Source of the DNA: JBFJVZ01 sp041623895
GTDB lineage: Bacteria > Planctomycetota > Planctomycetia > Pirellulales > Pirellulaceae
Assembly (NCBI GenBank): GCA_041623895.1
Contig: JBFJVZ010000242.1
Location: 1 to 11,875, forward strand
Direction of reading: 5' to 3'
DNA length: 11,875 nucleotides
In this document: piece after piece, positions 1-8,300 of the stretch
How positions within the stretch are numbered: position 1 is the first letter of the stretch
Layout: every line of letters starts with the position of its first letter
Notes under the pieces: model-generated
What the model was told of the DNA's origin: nothing
What the model saw: only the letters and a program-made list of their open reading frames with translations
The model's database searches: none
Program-made: the position numbers and the translations under genes

Positions 1-1572
<1,572 letters not shown>

Positions 1573-1605
1573 GTGCATCGCGCGAGCCGTGACTTGACCA
1601 CCGAA

Positions 1606-2169
1606 TTACACGCCAGCGACCTCGGCTGCCTTGTAAACAACTTGAGTCCGCTTGAACCCAAGTCGCTCGTACAAGCGAATTGCTGCGGTATTATCGGTGG
1701 TGACTTCCAGGTGCATGCGAGTCAGCCCGACGGATCGGAAACCTCGAGCGGCGCGGCACAGCAGAATCGATCCGAGTCCACGATCACGATGCGCCGCTTC
1801 AACACCCAAGTTCTGGACAGCGCCCCAACCTTCGATCTGCAATCCTTGGATCGTGCCAATCGGCTGGAGCCTTCCACGGTCGTCACGAAACCGCAAGAGC
1901 CACGTTGCTTCGGGAACAAAGCTTGCCCGTGTCGAGATTTCTCGCATCAACCTCAGGCATCCGTCACGGCGGCCGAGACAGGGAAACACATTGGTGTCGA
2001 GTTCTTGACGAAAGCTCTGGTACTTGGCCGTGGCATGCTCGCGAACCAGATCCTCGCTAAACGGCATCAGCTCGTAACGCGGTGGCAGCGGTCCGGGATC
2101 CGGCAGCGTTGCCCTCAGGTCGAACTCCATCCGATATCGCTTGAAATAGGTCAGGCCCACCGTCTGCAC
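1606..2169 (-). CDS. GNAT family N-acetyltransferase
   Basis: A 187-residue protein with the GCN5-related acetyltransferase fold, expected to move an acetyl group from acetyl-CoA to an amine. Motif A is clear at residues 118-136: a beta strand (VQNLGVEAAHR) followed by the acetyl-CoA pyrophosphate loop R128-D-R-G-L-G133. Motif B follows at 160-173 (NTAAIRLYERLGFK) with the usual Tyr (Y167). The substrate is unknown; the N-terminal third is not diagnostic. The start drawn is a GTG; an in-frame stop lies 24 bases upstream and no strong Shine-Dalgarno is seen, so a second GTG at 2160 (just before LTYFKRYRMEFDL) is an equally possible start. Convergent with the glycosidase-like gene and divergent from miaA. 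The opposite strand also has a long open frame here, but only this strand carries recognisable family motifs. Confidence 0.85.
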   Translation of the reverse strand: MQTVGLTYFKRYRMEFDLRATLPDPGPLPPRYELMPFSEDLVREHATAKYQSFRQELDTNVFPCLGRRDGCLRLMREISTRASFVPEATWLLRFRDDRGRLQPIGTIQGLQIEGWGAVQNLGVEAAHRDRGLGSILLCRAARGFRSVGLTRMHLEVTTDNTAAIRLYERLGFKRTQVVYKAAEVAGV

Positions 2170-2303
2170 TCCAACGGACTCGTTTTCGACCTATAAATCT
2201 ACCACGCGGCGGCGCGGATGTTCGTCGTAATTCGCGATTTCATGTGGTTTCCAATTGTCGTGCAACTCCTGGTGCGGTTCTATAGAAAGGTGGAACTGGT
2301 AAA
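2170..2303. promoter_or_regulatory. divergent intergenic region between the GNAT gene and miaA
   Basis: These 134 bases must hold the promoters of both flanking genes. Toward miaA there is a weak pair, TTGTCG (2255-2260) with TCTATA (2279-2284), spacer 18. The second box sits very close to the start codon, so the match is only suggestive. Toward the GNAT gene an A/T-rich TTTATAG lies about 25 bases before the GTG, without a recognisable -35 box. No operator-like palindrome stands out. Confidence 0.3.
2288..2293 (+). promoter_or_regulatory. ribosome binding site of miaA
   Basis: AGGTGG is one mismatch from AGGAGG and lies 10 bases before the ATG at 2304. This favours that start over the in-frame ATG at 2316, which would be 22 bases away. 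Confidence 0.55.
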
Positions 2304-3308
2304 ATGATTGTGAATATGTCCGACACAGTAGATCATCACGACGAAGCCGCAACTGTCGAAAACCCGCCTGCCGCGTTTGCTCCGTTGGTTGACCGGGCCA
2401 TTGTGATTACGGGGGCGACGGCTTCAGGGAAAAGTGCCGTTGCGACCCGGTTGGCCGAAAGGCTGGACGCTGAGATCCTTTCGCTCGATTCAATTGCGGT
2501 TTACCGAGGCATGGATATCGGCACCGCAAAGCCGACCATGCAGGATCGTCGTCGAGTCCCTCATCATCTGATCGATCTGGTCGAGCCGTGTGAGGAATTC
2601 AGTGTTGCCCGCTATTTAAGAGCCGCACATCAGACCCTTGCGGAGATCGAAGCACGAGGTCGCCAGGCAATCTTTGTCGGCGGCACGCCCATGTTCCTCA
2701 AAGGCGTGCTCCGTGGGTTTGACCCCGGCCCACCTGCGGATTGGGAGTTTCGGCAAGCCATCGAAGAGGACGTCGCACGGCATGGAATCGAGGCATTGTA
2801 CGAGCGATTGCGACAAGTCGACCCCTTAGCGGCTCACCAAATCGCGCCGACCGATAAGCGTCGTATGATTCGCGCCTTGGAAGTTGCCCGCACCGGTGTG
2901 CCGCTCAGTCATCGCCAAACACAGTTCGTGAGAAAGCGATCGGCCGAGGAATGTCGTGTCTTTGCCATCCAGCGGCCGCGGGATCAGCTGCACCAACGAA
3001 TCAACGAGCGTGTCGGCAACATGTTTGATCAAGGTTTGGTCCAGGAGATTCGGGAGTTACTGGCCAAGCACGGTTCGCTATCCAGAACCGCATCTCAAGC
3101 GGTAGGCTACCGAGAGGTGATCGATTGGATTGGCAAGCACGGCTCGTTGCAGGAAACAATCGAATCGGTGGCGGCGCACACAAGACAAATCGCCCGTCGA
3201 CAGGAGACCTGGTTTCGGTCATTCAGCGAAGTGCAAATCGTGAAAGCCAGTCAGGCGTCGGCGGTTGATGACTTGGCCGATACGATCGCCAACGCGATCA
3301 GGCGGTGA
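2304..3308 (+). CDS. miaA: tRNA dimethylallyltransferase (MiaA)
   Basis: MiaA transfers a dimethylallyl group from DMAPP to N6 of A37 in tRNAs that read codons starting with U, stabilising codon-anticodon pairing; it acts in the cytoplasm. The 334-residue protein has the family's landmarks in order: P-loop GATASGKS (37-44); the signature DSIAVYRGMDIGTAKP (62-77) with D62 in the place of the catalytic Asp; GGTPMFLKGVL (126-136) with T128 in the substrate channel; DKRRMIRALEV (184-194); and the C-terminal VGYREVIDW (267-275) and TRQIARRQETWFR (293-305) segments. About 30 residues precede the first strand, somewhat more than usual; they are acidic and Ala/Pro rich, and part of them could be untranslated if the ATG at 2316 is used. 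The TGA stop abuts the recQ stop on the other strand. Confidence 0.96.
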   Translation: MIVNMSDTVDHHDEAATVENPPAAFAPLVDRAIVITGATASGKSAVATRLAERLDAEILSLDSIAVYRGMDIGTAKPTMQDRRRVPHHLIDLVEPCEEFSVARYLRAAHQTLAEIEARGRQAIFVGGTPMFLKGVLRGFDPGPPADWEFRQAIEEDVARHGIEALYERLRQVDPLAAHQIAPTDKRRMIRALEVARTGVPLSHRQTQFVRKRSAEECRVFAIQRPRDQLHQRINERVGNMFDQGLVQEIRELLAKHGSLSRTASQAVGYREVIDWIGKHGSLQETIESVAAHTRQIARRQETWFRSFSEVQIVKASQASAVDDLADTIANAIRR

Positions 3309-5234
3309 TCAAACGACCTGGGCAAGCACGTCGGCAAAGGGAATCCCTTGGCAGACGCCAAAATTGGGATCCCGCGTCAGTTTGGCCCGCACGAAACTTG
3401 GTGAAGAAAGCCCGCACAGGAATCTCGCCCGGTCTCGTGCCGAAACAAAGTGATCGGGATACTCTTGAGCCAATCGATTCACGTAGGTCTTGGCCGCAGT
3501 ACCAATCGATTTTTCGCCGACTTCGTCGATCACAAATGGCCCATCGCCCACGCAGGCGCTGCAGCTGCCGCAGGGTTCATCCAAGGATTCGCCAAAATGC
3601 GCCGATAGCTGTTGCGCAAGACAAGACTCGGCGATTGCTAGTTGGAATACTTCATCCAGGCGATCAATTTCGCTTTTTTCGCGTCGCATCAAGCGATCGT
3701 GCAGGTCGTCGGTCAGCAACTTTGGCTGATCAATGCGCTGCAGCCAGCGATAACCGTGAACCAGGTCGGTAACGTTGACCTCCAACCAATTCTGCTCGAC
3801 CATGTATTCGACTGCCCGCACGATCCGTTCGCGAGTCGTCCCCAGACGCTTCGCTGCGACCACCATATTCAGCGAAAACCAGGTGCGGGCCTTCGTCAGC
3901 GAACCGAGGATGCCAGCGACAAATTCGCGGCGCTCGCCATCAAAATGTTCAAGAATCGTCTGAGAAGTCACCAGCGGCTTGATCTTGTATGACTCGTAGC
4001 GTGGGGAGGTCGCCTGGAGATGTCCCTCGAGTTCCAGATAGGTTAGCAACGTGCGCACGACGAGGATGCGGATATCGGTTTCCGAGGACAGCTTGTAGTG
4101 AGAAACGAAAAATGACTCCGGTTGGCCCGCCAATAGATCCACAAATCGATCGACGGCTTGGCGAGTGGGAGTATCGCCGTAAGCAAAATTTTCCAGCACG
4201 ACCCTGTCACTGGGTACCAGTAACATTTCACAGACCGACCGTTCACCGTCGCGTCCCGCACGTCCGATTTCTTGGGCGTACGCTTCCAGCGACTTTGGCG
4301 GATTGAAGTGATAAACGTACCGAATGTTCGACTTGTCGATGCCCATTCCAAAAGCGATGGTGGCCACCACAATGCTGTTATCCGAATCGATAAACCTTTG
4401 TTGCACGTGATTACGTTGCTGCGAGTCCATGCCCGCGTGATAGGCGGTGGCATCAAAGCCATCATTCGCTAGCAGCGCGGCGATTTCTTCTGCTGTTTTT
4501 TGACGCGACACGTAGATAAGAGTGGAACCTGGCTGCCGCTGGCGCAGTCGCTGCAGCAGACGTGCGTATTGCTCGTCACTGCGAATCACTTGACTTTGCA
4601 GGACCAGATTCGGCCGAAAGAATTCTGTTCGAATGGCGTCGTCCCGCTCGATCTCGAATTCATTGCAGATATCGGACAGCACATTCGGTGTTGCCGTGGC
4701 CGTCAAAGCGAGCACTCGGGAGGCGGACAGTTGCTTTGCCAGGGCGGCAAGCTTCAGGTAATCAGGTCGAAAGTTGTGTCCCCACTGGCTGATACAGTGG
4801 GCTTCGTCGACGGCGAACAACGATACATTCAGCGATCCAATGGACGCCAGAAATCGTTCATTGAAGAACCGCTCGGGAGAAACGAACAGCAGTTTGATCG
4901 ATCCATCGCGAATGCCCTGCATCGCCTCGCGATAATCCGCTTGCGGGAGACTGGAGTCAAGGCGGGCTGCGCGGATACCTTTTGCGGCCAAGGCATCACA
5001 CTGATCTTTCATCAACGCGATCAGCGGCGAGACAACGACCGTGCTGCCGGGCAACATCTGGCTGGGCAACTGATAACACAGGCTCTTGCCGCCGCCGGTT
5101 GGAAAGACAGCGGCAACGTTTTTGCCGGCCAACAATCGCTCGATGACATCCAATTGCCCATCCAGAAAATCCTCCAGCCCAAATCTGTCAGCTAAGACCT
5201 GCCGGTGACTACCCGAAATGATTCCCGTGTCCAT
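3309..5234 (-). CDS. recQ: RecQ-family ATP-dependent DNA helicase
   Basis: A 641-residue superfamily 2 3'-5' DNA helicase, expected to unwind duplex and branched DNA in recombination and fork repair. Helicase motifs, counted from the ATG at 5234: motif 0 FGLEDFLDGQ (18-27), Walker A PTGGGKS (45-51), DEAH (143-146) followed by the RecQ aromatic-rich loop CISQWGHNFRPDY, ALTATATP (176-183), VVATIAFGMGIDK (289-301), and QEIGRAGRDG (321-330). Four zinc cysteines, C538, C555, C558 and C561, have the same 16-2-2 spacing as E. coli RecQ but lie some 160 residues later relative to motif VI; winged-helix-like sequence fills the gap. The C-terminus has a conserved-looking RARFLCGLSSPSFVRAKLTR segment; no HRDC domain is visible. 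The start was chosen because GGAG lies 9 bases upstream. The frame stays open to a TTG at 5366, but that extension looks non-coding. Motif 0 lacks the usual Arg (FLDGQ instead of FRxGQ). Confidence 0.93.
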   Translation of the reverse strand: MDTGIISGSHRQVLADRFGLEDFLDGQLDVIERLLAGKNVAAVFPTGGGKSLCYQLPSQMLPGSTVVVSPLIALMKDQCDALAAKGIRAARLDSSLPQADYREAMQGIRDGSIKLLFVSPERFFNERFLASIGSLNVSLFAVDEAHCISQWGHNFRPDYLKLAALAKQLSASRVLALTATATPNVLSDICNEFEIERDDAIRTEFFRPNLVLQSQVIRSDEQYARLLQRLRQRQPGSTLIYVSRQKTAEEIAALLANDGFDATAYHAGMDSQQRNHVQQRFIDSDNSIVVATIAFGMGIDKSNIRYVYHFNPPKSLEAYAQEIGRAGRDGERSVCEMLLVPSDRVVLENFAYGDTPTRQAVDRFVDLLAGQPESFFVSHYKLSSETDIRILVVRTLLTYLELEGHLQATSPRYESYKIKPLVTSQTILEHFDGERREFVAGILGSLTKARTWFSLNMVVAAKRLGTTRERIVRAVEYMVEQNWLEVNVTDLVHGYRWLQRIDQPKLLTDDLHDRLMRREKSEIDRLDEVFQLAIAESCLAQQLSAHFGESLDEPCGSCSACVGDGPFVIDEVGEKSIGTAAKTYVNRLAQEYPDHFVSARDRARFLCGLSSPSFVRAKLTRDPNFGVCQGIPFADVLAQVV

Positions 5235-5243
5235 GGTCGGTGA

Positions 5244-5249
5244 CTCCAA
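5244..5249 (-). promoter_or_regulatory. ribosome binding site of recQ
   Basis: On the minus strand TTGGAG ends 9 bases before the ATG at 5234. It decides the start against the longer frame opening with TTG at 5366. Confidence 0.55.
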
Positions 5250-5373
5250 TATGCCCGCTTGATGATTGCCCACTCTTGTTGCCCAGCCGTTAAACGGTGA
5301 GCATAAACCCAGCCAGCTAGCAGGCTGCGCACCAGGCAAATGTAGCGGCAGAGGTTCTGCGGTCAAGCGACGA

Positions 5374-8300
5374 CTAGAATAACGACGCTACGCCGGAGTC
5401 GTTGAATAGGGCATCGACGGCAGTTTTCCAATCATCATCAGCAGCGACCGTTTCAGCTTCGCCCACGAGCTGATTGATCGCCAGGGCATTGATAATCTTC
5501 AGGGCATCAAGTGCCGAGGCATTACCGTCGCCATTGACATCGACAAACCCGGTGAATCGATTCAGCTGGGTCGAAATGGGACCGGCTCCATGGATGCCGA
5601 TGTAGTTCAAGACCCGCAGCGCGTCGCTGGCAACGACAAACGAGTTGTCATCAACGTCCAGCGGATTGCGTTGATTGTTGAACGGTTTTGATCCTGGGAT
5701 CACGTTCAGATCGAAGGAGAATGTGCTAAACAGGTCCAACGGTCCTGGTTCATAGGCCCGAATGGTCAACGCATACACGCCGACTAAAGACGGGTTGGGC
5801 ATGCCCGACAAGGTGTTGGATTGAGGATTGAAAACGAGCCATGCGGGCAACAAGCCTTGCTGATCAAAAACCGACAAGTCGAATTCACCGCCCTCGGGAT
5901 CAGTGACAAAGCCATCCGGAATGGTAAAGCTGAACGGAACGCCGCTGGTCGCCTGCGGAACTTCCAACGTATCTCCAAACACAGGAGGTTCATTCACGTC
6001 GTTCAGGACGACCACGACCGTTTGCGTAGCGCTCAAACCACCGCTATCGGTCACTTGAATGTCAAGCGTCAGTCCGTCCATACTTTCGGCATCCAGGGGC
6101 GCGGCGACTGTCACCACGTGCGAATCGGCGTCAAGACGGAAGAGTGCGGTTGCGGTGCCACCAACGATTTGCGTGCTCAGATTGTCACCAAAGTCGACAT
6201 CGGAGACTCGGATTTCGCCGACCGCCGTACCAACCGCCGCCAGTTCTGACACGTTCAGTTGTTGCGTGAGAACACGTGGGGCATCGTTTTCGTCCGTTAA
6301 TTCCACGGTGAATACGCCGCGTGTGGTTTCGCTTTCCCCAGTCGTATCCGTGATTTCAAACAACAATTCGTGAACCCGATTGGACTCGAAGTCCAGCACA
6401 GCGCCCTCGGCAACTGACAACTCACCGGTACTGCTGTCAAAGACAAAATTACTCGCTAGTCCTTCTTCCAGCAACGAAATCGTGTGGTCTTCCGGATTGC
6501 CTTCCGGGTCGATCACACTGATCGTCGCGACCAAAGTCCCGGCGGCTGAGTTCTCCGGCAAGGTCGCCGAGTTGGGGTCCAAGCGCGGCGGTTCGTTGAT
6601 GTCCAAGACAGTGATATTGATTTCGGCTGAATCGGATAACGGCGGAGCCCCACCATCAACAACCGTCACCACCAATGTGTAGCTGGCGTTTTCCTCGAAG
6701 TTGACTTCCGCACCTGCTCGGACCACGACCGATCCATTGCCCTCGATATTGAAGACTCCGATACCGGTGCCGCCCACGAGAATGAACTGATGGCTTTGCA
6801 GCGTATCAGCATCACTGACTTCGATGCGGCCGACTTCACCCTGGGCATTTTCGTTGACGAAGATCTGACTGGTGGTGATGCTGGGCGGGTCGTTTGAGTC
6901 GAGGATCTGAATTTCCTGGACTATTGTCACCGAAAGCGATGGGTCGCCGTCGTCAGACACCAAGACGATTAACTCCAACTGGTTTTGGCTTTCAAAATCG
7001 ATGGCTCCGCCGCTAACCAAGGTCACGATTCCAAGCAGAGGGTCGACGGCCAGAATCCCGACACCTGAGCCCCCCTGCACCTCAAAGGTCAGTTGCTGAT
7101 TTTGGGCAATGTCGGGATCGGTGGCCTGAATCTGACCGATCGCCGTGCCTGCTTCGGTGTCCTCAGCGAGAAAGAACGGATCGTTCGTCACCAGCGGAGC
7201 CTCGTTCAGATCATTCAGCGAGACGGTAACGGTGACCAAGGTTGTGGCCGACAGCAAATCGGTAACACCGACCTGGAAGACGACCTCAGGTGTTGTCTCA
7301 AAATCCAGAGTCGCATCGGGACCAACCGTCAATTCACCGGTCAGCTCATCGATCACGATTCCCTGGGAAGCTTCACTATCGGCAATCGAATAGGTCACGG
7401 GGCCAACACCGTCAGATCCTTCGATGGTGCCCACGATCGTTCCTTGCGGGGAGTTTTCATCCAGACTGACGGACAAATCATTGGCGACCGGCAAATCGTT
7501 TGGACCCAGCACAAAGTTTTCGTAGCGAGTCACCGTGATCGGAACGGCCTGAGCCCCCAACAGCGGCGGATTCTGGCTGTTATTCTCGAACGTGACCTGA
7601 TAAGTGTCCGGGAACAGCGGGCTAATCTCATAGAACCCGTCCGTGTTGGTCACGTCCGAAGCCTCGAACTGTCGGTAGGAGAATCGGTCCAATCGACCGA
7701 ACGGCCAAGGCGCAGCACCCGTGACGGACTCGTCCGCATAAGCGACCGCGTAAGCAATCACATCATCCACGAAGGAAAGCGTCAGCTCCTGGCTGCTACT
7801 GCTGATCAGTTGATTGCTAAGGACCGAGTCCAAAAGATTGTCATCGGCGTCGTACGCATCCAGTCGAATGTAGGTCGATCGAAACGCCGTATCGTCAGCA
7901 ATCCCCACGATCGATACTGAATTAGCCGGGCGGTAAAAATCGAACCGCAGTCGACTTGATTCGGGGAACCAATCGATTCCACCTTTGGCGAAAATTCGAT
8001 TCTGAAGGACGTTAGGAAAATTGGTCTGCTGTTCTGCAGTCACGTCAAAGCCGACGATTTCGTTGTTAATGTCCGCTGAATTGATGGTCACTCCCGGAAA
8101 CGAATTGATCAGATGAGTACCAGCGGGAAAATCGTCGGGATCGACGATGTGCAGCAAGTTGTCTCGAATGCCGTTGCCGTTGACGTCAGCAAAAACGGTG
8201 ACGCCGGGGGCCGGCTCTGGTGGCAACGTATCATCGGCCGGTTCCAGCACCACATGGCCGCGAACGCCGCCGACAAAATTGCTCTCACCTACGTGATCCA

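Noticed and set aside
1573..2196. 207-codon plus-strand frame directly after the glycosidase-like gene
   Set aside because: It is antisense to the GNAT gene, whose acetyl-CoA loop and motif B are on the minus strand; the plus-strand protein has no coherent features.
4500..5195. 231-codon plus-strand frame inside recQ
   Set aside because: It lies opposite the helicase motifs on the other strand; its length is explained by codon constraints of the real gene.
5287..5327. Short inverted repeats CCGT/ACGG and CAGCC/GGCTG between the giant gene and recQ, considered as a terminator
   Set aside because: Stems of only 4-5 bases and no T-tract on the minus strand; chance occurrence is likely.
5235..5366. 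N-terminal extension of RecQ to a TTG start
   Set aside because: The added 44 residues resemble no RecQ N-terminus, and a Shine-Dalgarno site sits correctly before the ATG at 5234.
7093..7920. 275-codon plus-strand frame inside the giant gene, and a similar 244-codon frame at 8551-9285
   Set aside because: Both are antisense shadows of the cadherin and lamin-tail regions, without domains or ribosome sites.
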